A stretch of 64,000 nt of DNA, from assembly GCA_022575985.1 (NCBI GenBank), contig JAKSXM010000247.1, positions 8,579,501 to 8,643,500 of the forward strand. The letters are read 5' to 3'. The stretch comes from Anagrus nilaparvatae. Taxonomy: Eukaryota > Arthropoda > Insecta > Hymenoptera > Mymaridae. The translations under genes and the position numbers were made by a program. Under the pieces are notes generated by a model. That model was given only the letters and a program-made list of their open reading frames with translations. It had not been told where the DNA came from and did not search any database. The stretch's first letter is position 1. Every line of letters begins with the position of its first letter. Positions 56,405 through 64,000 of this stretch are shown piece by piece.

Positions 56405-57424
56405 TGAAAAGGGGAATATGTGGGAAATATGTGTATCTTGCATCAGCCATAGAGTTTTTGCGGGCCTTAAAGATCCACAAATATCCATGAACGGTTACTT
56501 GTCCAAGTACAAGTACAGCTGGGAAACTTTCCTGACGAACCCGGTCACCGACTTCGCCCCAGATTCTTACTGGGTAAATACGCTTTAAACCCCCCTACGC
56601 TTATTTGCCCCAAACCGGGACTCCCTTTTCAGGTATAACTTCAGTTTAGGACGCGCAGCCTAGGCAGCTGTTAAGAACTGGGTAAGATAGAAATCTACCT
56701 CCCCATGTTCGCTGTCCCATCTTCCTTGCCATTTAATCATAGCATTGGAGCGGGTGCGGGTAGAAGCCACTTCAGGATTTGCGCTCCAATGCTAGCAGGT
56801 GAATAGGAAGGACACTAGCTACCACCTGATTTGCCGATAGCGATACCGTATGGTATGCGCTGGCGATCCTGAGTGCCGTTTGTCTCTATACAGAGCAGAT
56901 CTTATGCCTTATAGCAGAACAAAGTTAACCACGGACATCAGGAGTCTTCGCTTTCCTGGTTTAGGTCAGGGTGAAGAAAGGAGGTGATGTAACTTGAGTT
57001 TTTTTAGCGGTCCGATTGCGCCGCCTAGTGATAATTTTAGAAAACACGGCGTTTAAGGACCGCTTCTCTGTACATGACATTCATATACCAGAAACATCAC
57101 CTCCTTTCTTCACCCTGGTGTAGGTCCCCCTATGTTGGCCATGAGCCTTCACAGGAAGGATGCGACCAACGCGGCTTTTTCACTCGTCTTCTGAAATTGT
57201 TCCCAGAAGCATCATTCCCGCCATTGTCGACGTTTATGCCAAATATGGTGGGAACGCTTCGACCGCTCAGCAATACGATCTCCGTTTTTGGGATCGTGAG
57301 CTGAAGTCCATGGTTCGCCCATCCAGAAGTTGATATGTCTCATGACTTGATTCAGCTTCTGCTGGGCCACTTCCTTCCCTGTAATCTTTAGGGTTAGGGC
57401 CATGTCGTCCGCGTACCCGATCAG
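56405..57424 (-). pseudogene. R1-like LINE fragment, internally deleted
   Basis: Collinear with 50723-51960 of the R1-like LINE: the 3' untranslated region (atcagccatagagtttttgc; ccaaaccgggactccctttt) and reverse-transcriptase end are recognisable. Several hundred bp are missing between about 56670 and 56700, and other gaps and stops occur. Minus frames still read TGKEVAQQKLNQVMRHINFW. A hAT MITE (56967-57117) interrupts it. An older copy of the same family as 50699-52710. Confidence 0.88.
56967..57117. mobile_element. 151-bp hAT-type MITE in a LINE fragment
   Basis: Ends cagggtgaagaaaggaggtg and cacctcctttcttcaccctg, a perfect 24-bp inverted repeat. Flanked by GTTTAGGT (56959-56966) and GTGTAGGT (57118-57125), an 8-bp duplication with one mismatch. 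The intact LINE reads ctggtttgggtccccc here, confirming insertion. The short interior is unrelated to 48216-48316, so it is a second hAT family. Confidence 0.92.
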
Positions 57425-58225
57425 TCACCCGATAATACTTCATTTATTTCCATGAAAGTACTTATATTTGAAAGTATGATTTTTACTCGATATCTCGAAT
57501 CTGATAATTAATTTTTTTAAAATTTTTTTCCCAAAATTTTTGTCACAAAAAAATACAAAAAATCCCAAATTTTTTTTGTTTTAGGACTTAGTACCTAATT
57601 TATTTCTATAGGAGTACTAGTTTTAGGAACCACGCTTATAGTAATTTTTTGAATCTGTTAATTATTTTTTTCAAAAATTTTTTTCTCAAATTATTTTACT
57701 TTAAAAAATAAAAAAAATAGCAATATTTTTTTTCTTTTTGGACGTAGTACTCAATTTTTTCCTATGAAAGTACTAATATCTAGAATTATCGTTTTTACAA
57801 GGTAAAATTGACCATTAAGAATATTTTGTTATTGTTAATGAGGAACCATAGTGCCAATTACTTGGCAGCGTTTTTTTTAATTATATTTGTACTCAAATGA
57901 ATTTTTTTTGCTTTTTTTACATAAACTTAATATTTTTCAAAGATTTTCAGTCCATTAATTCACGCGTCTCCAATAAAATGCGTATCTATGCGTATTTCAT
58001 TGAAAATTAAAATTTGAAAAAAATGACACTTAAACACTTAAACCTCTCAAAGTAACCAAAAAACTTCTGGTTGGTCTTATTTTTTTGATGTAAGTGTCAC
58101 TTTTCAAACGCCGTAAATCGCAATTTTTTATCACTAATTTTCTCATAAATGTAGCCAATTAACCAAATGGCCATTTTTGGCTAAAAATGACCAATTTTTA
58201 AATTGCTGCCAAATTCGTAATTTTT

Positions 58226-58380
58226 GACAAATAGTATATTACGACCCATGGCCAGAAAAATAAAGAATGGCCCAAATCGTACGTGAACTATTTTCTGAGG
58301 CGAAGACGAGGATGGTAAACTGCGATTTGGGGCAATCTTTTTTTATGGCCCAGGGTCGTATACGATTTTTTTTTCATTAA
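58226..58380. repeat. Palindromic hairpin module, copy 2
   Basis: Imperfect palindrome. agtatattacgacccatggc and aatggcccaaatcgta face gcgatttggggcaat and ggcccagggtcgtatacg around a centre tgaggcgaagacgagg. Same module as 61661-61800 and 63069-63208, and as the half copy at 8087-8186. Confidence 0.7.
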
Positions 58381-58581
58381 TAAGTGCCAAAAAACCCTAT
58401 TTTATATATTTTTTTAGAAATCTAAAAAGCTTCTTTTGGGTATAACTCAGGTTCCTGAGCGCTTAGAGAGCTGAAAATTTCACAGGAAACATATTTTGTA
58501 TACATAAAAAAGTGGTGAAAAAATCAGCCCGATCGGGAGACCTGACCTGGCAAGGCCATGACACGGTATCCAGAATGACTC

Positions 58582-59236
58582 CTATAGATTTGAAAATATC
58601 TGGAGATAATCGTCGGTTTTATAAAAAAGAAAATTAAAAAAACGGAATTAAGAGTTAAAAAAACGGAAAATTTTTCAAATTTTTTACTCCACAACATTGG
58701 ATTGACCGCAGCATAGAATTATATCTATATGTAAAAAACAACTTATGTGTATAGCTATATATACTGTGCGGAGTTGCCAAACTTTTTAGCTCTTCTTTAC
58801 CAACATGGAAAGTGACATGTCAACCTACGGTATTTTACTAGTGACTCGGGAACAACCTTAACAGAAGAAGCTCAAGAAGTTAGATATAATGACTATAAAT
58901 GACATCGTTAGTATAACAAAAGATGTAAATATCGGATAAATTACAACAAACGACCGTACTATTTTCGGTGTAAGCTAATATTATTTAAGTGTTCAGCGGC
59001 CCAAAAACATAAAGAGCAGATTATAATATCAAAATATAAATTAAAAACAGACTTAAAATAATGGAGAAATCGATTTTAATTTTTTCAGGAAAAAATTTAA
59101 AGCTTCTAAGGCCAAGATTCAAAACGAAATCTTTATATACTAGAACATATATTATTTGGCACCTAAAACCACTCAAATAGAAAAGCTTATTTTTGTACCG
59201 AATTTCAAAATAAAAATGAATTCATTATATTCTTAC
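58582..59236. other. NAA50 intron next to its donor
   Basis: Mostly AT-rich. 58800-58960 is of slightly higher complexity but has no sustained frame on either strand. No repeat recognised. Contains the donor gtaaga for exon 59237-59393 at 59236 reading leftward. Confidence 0.5.
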
Positions 59237-59393
59237 CACAATATCATTGTAATAGGCTAATTTTGCTAATTCACCTGCTTCCAAAACATCTTTATAGAAT
59301 TTTTCATTATAAGAAACCGGAAAAACTACTTGATTTAATAACTTAAGCTGCTTTATGTTGTGGGGTGTAACATCTCCTAACTCGATTTTTGCC
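59237..59393 (-). CDS. NAA50: NAA50, N-terminal exon
   Basis: On the minus strand an acceptor (attttttag) is followed by 157 bp: one base completing a codon, then 52 codons reading AKIELGDVTPHNIKQLK, FPVSYNEKFYKDVLEAGE and LAKLAYYNDIV, then the donor gtaaga. This is the start of the NAA50 GNAT domain, including the FPVxY substrate-binding segment that recognises the N-terminal Met. As I recall, insect NAA50 begins with Met-Thr-Arg before AKIELGDV. The single leading G would complete an AGG Arg codon, so the start codon should sit in a tiny upstream exon, to the right of this one. No stop or frameshift. Confidence 0.94.
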
Positions 59394-59520
59394 CTAAAAA
59401 ATTACGAAAAGTATATTACTATAATTAAATGAAATAATGTACAAAATACAGTAAATTTAATATTTTAATAATATTTTTCATAGTCTAATATTTCTACATT
59501 ACACCAATAACATGACATAA

Positions 59521-60000
59521 CATTATATGTTAGGTAATCACATTATGTTTTTCATGATCGTTGGTCATATTTTTTACATGTTCATTAATTCTGATTTCTA
59601 ATTCAAGTTTAGTTTCTCTAACACATGATGCTACACATGAAGTACATCTTAATTTGTAAACTAAATTGGTTCTTCTCAGAAGATGTAATTTATTTTTGCA
59701 TTTTTTTACATTATTTATCAAATAATCAGGTTTGGGAATTATACATAAATTATATTATATTGTTTTATATGAATTATAACATGAATTATATTATACAGTT
59801 AATTCAATATTTTACTGTGAAAGAGTTCTTTGTTATAAATAATACATACATACAATAATTTTTTATTTTGATTAAGTTTTCTTTTTGAAAGGATTTATGT
59901 GACAATTTAAAAAACTTATCAACAAATGTATAAACCATGTCTATTTTTTGAGATTTGATATGGTTTGAATTGTAATTTAAGAACCTGTCTGACAATGTAC
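59521..60000 (-). pseudogene. Penelope-like element fragments (RT end and GIY-YIG endonuclease)
   Basis: Two minus-strand pieces in the expected order. At 59804-59995, RFLNYNSNHIKSQKIDMVY then LSHKSFQKENL is the conserved end of the Penelope reverse transcriptase. At 59530-59721, NLVYKLRCTSC and LELEIRINEHVKN match the GIY-YIG endonuclease, with the expected YxG step lost (SCVRETK). The region between is decayed. It lies in the NAA50 intron upstream of exon 59237-59393. Confidence 0.75.
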
Positions 60001-60087
60001 TTTTGATGATTTAGGTAATCAAATTCCAAATAATTCATGACAAGAATCATATTCTAGCTCACTCTACTAAAACTTCTGGTCTAGAGG

Positions 60088-60790
60088 TAGGCTTTTTAAA
60101 TGCTAAATACTTAAAAAAGCACATTCGGGCTTGCCGTGAATATTTTACGGTCAACGACTCTTATCATTTATTTTATGTCTAAGAAACTAGACAAGGTTTG
60201 ATGATTTCATTCTAGATATTTCTGGTTACAGTATTTTCGGCAAGACCGTAATTCACAAGGTGGCGGTGTCTTACTTTATATCAAGGAAAACCTAAAGGCT
60301 AAGGTTCTCTGCTTCTAGGCAGGGCCAAAGGGTAAACCCAAAATATCAGTTCACACCATCTATTCTGTGTGGGGAGGTAATTCCACTACAACCTTAGTTG
60401 CTTTGTTACATCGCCCCCCCCCCCCCCGATATTAGGTCTGACAGAAATCTTTTTAAGCATCTTCATTCATAAAGTGCGAATTTTAGCCACAGGATCATCA
60501 TGGATGACTGTAATGCAAATGTGCTAAGACCAAATGACTCGGATGCTAAATTACTAAACAACTTATTGAGTGATTTGTCACTAAAACTAGTCCAAACTGA
60601 GCCAGCTCATAATATCAAGCGTGAAGACTCGTGGATAGACACAATTTTTGTTGATAATTTTAAAAACATTATGTCTTCTGATTGTCTATCTTCTCCTTAT
60701 CCAAATAGGCATAAAGTTATAACAATCACAATCAACATTTTCCATCTCGTCTCTACAGGCAACGCTTGCACTTATCAACGTCTAAATAAA
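60088..60790 (+). pseudogene. LINE endonuclease-domain relic
   Basis: Plus-strand pieces LNAKYLKKHIRACREYF, then SQGGGVLLYIKENLKAKVL, then (60500-60790) DDCNANVLRPNDSDAKLLN and SWIDTIFVDNFKN with NRHKVITITI follow the order of the APE-type endonuclease of non-LTR elements. The GDFN-type catalytic motif is damaged (MDDCNAN). Stops, frameshifts and a run of about 15 C (60413-60427) break it. Confidence 0.78.
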
Positions 60791-60799
60791 ATCTTACCT

Positions 60800-60945
60800 G
60801 GGTTCCCACCATATTTGACATAAACGTCGGCAATGGCGGAAATCCTCACTCGATCCGAACCAGAATATCGGTGAAATACCTGGGAGTTCTGCTTGACAAC
60901 AAGCTGAGCTTCTGGGATCAATTTCAGAAGACGAGTGAAAGGTCC
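60800..60945 (+). pseudogene. R1-like reverse-transcriptase fragment, plus strand
   Basis: gacataaacgtcggcaatgg onward reads GGNPHSIRTRISVKYLGV then LLDNKLSFWDQFQKTSE, matching the segment after the YADD box in the 50988-52710 LINE (there GGNPHTIRTRTSVKYLGV). It is joined directly to the endonuclease relic upstream, with no intervening RT core, so it is either a deletion junction or two separate fragments. Confidence 0.85.
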
Positions 60946-60959
60946 GCGACTTTTTTTCA

Positions 60960-61255
60960 AAATTCACGACATTCATTTTCCATTTGGGTCATTTTCACTA
61001 AGAATTACTTGAATAGTTTCTTACAAAAAGTTTAATTTTGTAGAATTGACTATATATATGAATAGAAAAGGTTTAAGGACATAAAAAAAAAAATTTTTTA
61101 TGATAAAATCTATGAAGGTAAAGTTATCCGCCAGAAGAATATATTCTATCCGCCAGAAGTCTTTCTAAAAGGGGCTGTTAACCATCTTTTAACTTGAAAA
61201 TCAAAAATATGTAAATAACTGTTATTTTACAATTTAAGTTAGTACTAGGGGTTTT
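60960..61255. other. Non-coding, before the terminal satellite
   Basis: AT-rich. Has a short tandem phrase tatccgccagaag (61126, 61147). No gene. Confidence 0.45.
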
Positions 61256-61660
61256 ATGGGGCGCTGAATCGATATTTTTCGTCAGGACCGTGAAAAAACG
61301 TTTGCATTGGCGGGAAATTCGGAAAATAGGTAGCTTTTCATCCTGAAAAATGAAAATCCTAAAACTTTATTTTATTTAATTACAAAACGGTCTCTGGGAG
61401 TTTTTCAGGGCGCTGAATCGATATTTTTAGTCAGGACCGTGAAAAAATGTTTGCATTTGCGGGAAATTCGGAAAATAGGTGGATTTTCATTCTGAAAAAT
61501 GAAAATCGTAAAACTTTATTTTATTCAATTAAAAAACGGTATCTGGGGTTTTTTTTGGGGCGCTGAATCGATATTTTTGGTCAGGACCGTGAAAAAACGT
61601 TTGCATTGGCGGGAAATTCGGAAAATAGGTAGTTTTTCATCCTGAAAAATTTCCCGGAAA

Positions 61661-61800
61661 AGAATAGTATATTACGAGCCTGTGTCTAGAAAAGTAACTA
61701 ATGGCTCAAATCGCACGTAAATTACCTTCCGAGGCGAAGCCGAGGTTGGTAAACTGCGATTTGGGTCATTCTTTATTTATAGACAAGGATCATATACGAT
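61661..61800. repeat. Palindromic hairpin module, copy 3
   Basis: aatagtatattacgagcctg and aatggctcaaatcgca face tgcgatttgggtcattcttt and aaggatcatatacgattttt, around ccgaggcgaagccgagg. Sits exactly where the satellite changes orientation. Confidence 0.8.
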
Positions 61801-63068
61801 TTTTCTTCGTCAGTGGCGAGAAAAAAAGTCTTTTCCGGTCACGAAGCGGCCGGAAAATACGTGCTTTCTAGCCGCTGACAAGGAAAACGTGTTTTCATGT
61901 TCTTGACCAAAAATATCGATTCAGAGCCCTAAAAAACCCCCAGAGACCGTTTTGTAAATGAATAACATAAAGTTTTACAATTTTCATTTTTCAGGATGAG
62001 AAAACACCTATTTTCCAAATTTCCCGCAAATTCAAACGTTTTTTCGAGGTCCTGACCAAAAATATTGATTCAGCGCCCTAAAAAACCCCCAGAGACCGTT
62101 GTTTAACCAAATTTAATAATGATTATGATTTTAATTTTCATGATAAAAAAAAACCTGTTTTCTGATTTTTCCGATTAAGAAAGCATTTTTTCAATTTTCT
62201 AACAAAAAATATCGATCCAGCGCCCTAAAAAGCCCCCAGAGACCGTTTTTTAATTGAATAAAATAAAATTTTACGATTTTCATTTTTAAGGATGAGAAAA
62301 CACCTATTTTCCGAATTTCCCGCAAACGAAAACGATTTTTCACGTTCCTGACCAACAATATCGATTCAGCGCCCCCAAAAACCCCCAGAAACGGTTTTTT
62401 AATTTAATAAAATAAAGTTTTACAATTTTCATTTTTCAGGATGAGAAAACACCTATTTTCCGAATTTCTCGCAAACGCAAACGATTCTTCACGTTCCTGA
62501 CCAAAAATAGCAATTCAGCGCTCCAAAGAACCACAGGAAACCGTCGTTTAACCAAATGTAATAATGATTTATGATTTTAATTTTTCAGGACTAAAATCGC
62601 TTTTTTTCCGATTTTTCCGGTTAAGAAAACATTTTTTCAATTTTCTAACTAAAAATATTGATTTAGCGTCCCAAAAAAACCCCAGAGACCGTTTTTCAAT
62701 TGAATAAAATAAAGTTTTACGATTTTCATTTTTCAGGATGAGAAAACACCTATTTTCCGAATTCCTCGCAAACGCAAACGATTCTTCACGTTCCTGACCA
62801 AAAATAGCAATTCAGCGCTCCAAAGAACCACAGGAAACCGTCGTTTAACCAAACGTAATAATGATTTATGATTTTAATTTCTCAGGACTAAAATCGCTTT
62901 TTTTCCGATTTTTCCGGTTTAGAAAACATTTTTTCAATTTTCTAACAAAAAATATAGATACAGCGCCCAAAAAACCCCCGGAGACCGCTTTTTAATTGAA
63001 TAAAATAAAGTTTCACGATTTTCATTTTTCAGGATGAGAGAACATCTATTTTCCGAATTTCCCGGAAA

Positions 63069-63208
63069 AGAATAGTATATTACGAGCCTGTGTCTAGAAA
63101 AGTAACTAATGGCTCAAATCGCACGTAAATTAACTTCCGAGGCGAAGCCGAGGTTGGTAAACTGCGATTTGGGTATTTCTTTATTTATAGACAAGGATCA
63201 TATACGAT
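63069..63208. repeat. Palindromic hairpin module, copy 4
   Basis: Nearly identical to 61661-61800 and followed by the same about 100 bp (cagtggcgagaaa; cggtcacgcagcggcc; tgctttctggccgctgac). The spacing of 1408 bp between the copies suggests a higher-order repeat of about nine satellite units plus one module. Confidence 0.8.
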
Positions 63209-64000
63209 TTTTCTTCGTCAGTGGCGAGAAAACGCGTCTTTTCCGGTCACGCAGCGGCCTGAAAATACGTGCTTTCTGGCCGCTGACAAGAAAAACGTGT
63301 TTTCATGTCCTTGACCAAAAATATCGATTCAGAGCCCTAAAAAACCCCCAGAGACCGTTTTGTAAATGAATAACATAAAGTTTTACTATTTTCATTTTTC
63401 AGGATGAGAAAACACCTATTTTCCAAATTTCCCGCAAATTCAAACGTTTTTTCGAGGTCCTGACCAAAAATATTGATTCAGCGCCCTAAAAAACCCCTAG
63501 AGACCGTTTTGTAATTGAATAAAATAATGTTTTACGGTTTTCATTTTTCAGGATGAGAAAACCCCTATTTTCCTAATTTCCCGCAAATGAAGACGTTTTT
63601 TCACTGTGCTGATCAAAAATATCGATTTAGCGCCCTAAAAAACCCCCAGAGACCGTTTTTTAACTGAATAAAATTAAGTTAATTGATTTTCATTTTTCAG
63701 GATGAAAAACTACCATTTTCCCAATTTCGTGCAAATGCAAACGTTTTTTCACGGTCCTGACCAAAAATATCAAATCAGCGCCCCAAAAAACCCCCAGAGA
63801 CCGATTTGTAATTGAATAAATTAAAGTTTTACGATTTTCATTTTTCAGGATGAGAAAAAACCTATTTGCCAAATTTTCCGCAAACGAAAACGTTTTTTCC
63901 CTTTCCTGACCAAAAATGGTGACTCAGCGCTCCAAAGAACCCCCAGGAACCGTTGTTTAACCAAATTTAATAATGATTATGATTTTAATTTTTCATGATA

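Larger units (their letters stand above)
53602..57847 (+). repeat. GGTTCCTCAT-bounded satellite element, second copy
   Basis: Starts ggttcctcatagaggaacc, followed by a TG/ACGT microsatellite (53712-53780). It continues with about 13 units of roughly 155 bp (landmark tttccatgaaagtact at about 53898, 54373, 54836, 55306; related units between) up to about 55700, and ends tgttaatgaggaacc at 57847. It is interrupted at 55760-57424 by unrelated sequence, including the possible exon 55964-56137 and a LINE fragment. Confidence 0.75.
53066..58581. mobile_element. Foldback element with CTAT duplication, carrying satellite and LINE debris
   Basis: Left end gagtcattctggatggcctt; right end gtatccagaatgactc. 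The arms match inverted for about 165 bp (tctcccgatcgggctg; atgtttcctgtaaaattttc; agttatacccaaaagaagct). CTAT stands outside both (53062-53065, 58582-58585). Inside are the GGTTCCTCAT satellite element 53602-57847 and hairpin module 58226-58380. The 53230-53600 stretch is AT-rich without a gene. Confidence 0.7.
6863..59236 (-). other. NAA50: 52.4-kb NAA50 intron packed with transposons
   Basis: Bounded by the donor GTAAGA after exon 59237-59393 and the acceptor tttcag before exon 6696-6862. Both flanking exons are phase 0 here and their translation joins at NDIV/VGAV exactly as in other animals. The intron contains at least two Ty1/copia copies, one BEL/Pao element, a Helitron, LINE fragments, two SINEs, many foldback elements and satellites. 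Its size depends on the assembly being correct, but both exons lie in one contiguous window on the same strand and in the right order. Confidence 0.85.
61256..64000. repeat. 150-bp satellite array with an orientation switch, runs off the window
   Basis: The first three units (landmark gcgctgaatcgatatttttg-like at 61261, 61410, 61560) are in one orientation, with spacings of 149 and 150 bp. From about 61910 the units are inverted (aaaatatcgattcagcgccc; aaacccccagagaccg; atttttcaggatgagaaaac) and repeat every 145-152 bp to the end of the window, about 14 units. The switch coincides with the hairpin module at 61661-61800. Another module copy is embedded at 63069. Frames inside (for example 63109-63369) are spurious. 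Confidence 0.9.

Overview
The window looks like AT-rich nuclear DNA of an insect. The only confident host gene is the N-alpha-acetyltransferase NAA50 (Drosophila san), read on the minus strand. Its residues resemble hymenopteran NAA50 as I remember it, and the dense palindromic repeats and Helitrons would suit a parasitoid wasp, but the species is inference. No rRNA, functional tRNA or CRISPR array was seen.

Host gene: two exons with consensus splice sites lie 52 kb apart. Exon 59237-59393 encodes the N-terminal part of the GNAT fold and exon 6696-6862 encodes the acetyl-CoA-binding core. They join in phase, with no residue gained or lost against the family. The intron 6863-59236 holds nearly everything else in the window. 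The start-codon exon and the C-terminal exon were not found and probably lie outside. One more open, stop-terminated stretch with an acceptor site, 55964-56137 minus, may be an exon of an unidentified gene or an alternative terminal exon.

Layout. 0-6.5 kb: nested short Helitrons with GC-rich hairpin/CTAG 3' ends, a TIR MITE, a 19-bp minisatellite and inverted repeats. 6.7-6.9 kb: NAA50 exon. 7-12.6 kb: a MITE, a 1.9-kb palindrome built of tandem units, a solo arm of a larger element and a tandem array. 12.9-15.4 kb: a decayed autonomous Helitron (DUF6570, Helitron_like_N, helicase). 15.5-18.3 kb: nested palindromic elements. 20.4-21.7 kb: satellite holding a small element with 210-bp direct repeats. 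21.7-39.65 kb: a dead Ty1/copia copy (copy B) hit by a CACAGTG-ended element, a SINE, a MITE and, in its 3' LTR, a BEL/Pao element (26745-39628, TSD CTCAA). That BEL/Pao element is itself interrupted by palindromic elements and another SINE. 40.9-53 kb: a satellite-bearing element holding a nearly complete Ty1/copia element (copy A, 42535-52793, TSD GTAAT). Copy A has an apparently spliced gag leader, a hAT-type MITE in pol, and a 5'-truncated R1-like LINE in its 3' LTR. 53-58.6 kb: a foldback element carrying more satellite, a LINE fragment and a hAT MITE. 59.2-59.4 kb: NAA50 exon. 59.5-61 kb: Penelope-like and LINE fragments. 61.2-64 kb: a satellite of about 150 bp with embedded hairpin modules.

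Most reading frames are relics. The window is mainly a stratified record of transposon insertions inside one host intron, and the order of many insertions can be read from target-site duplications.
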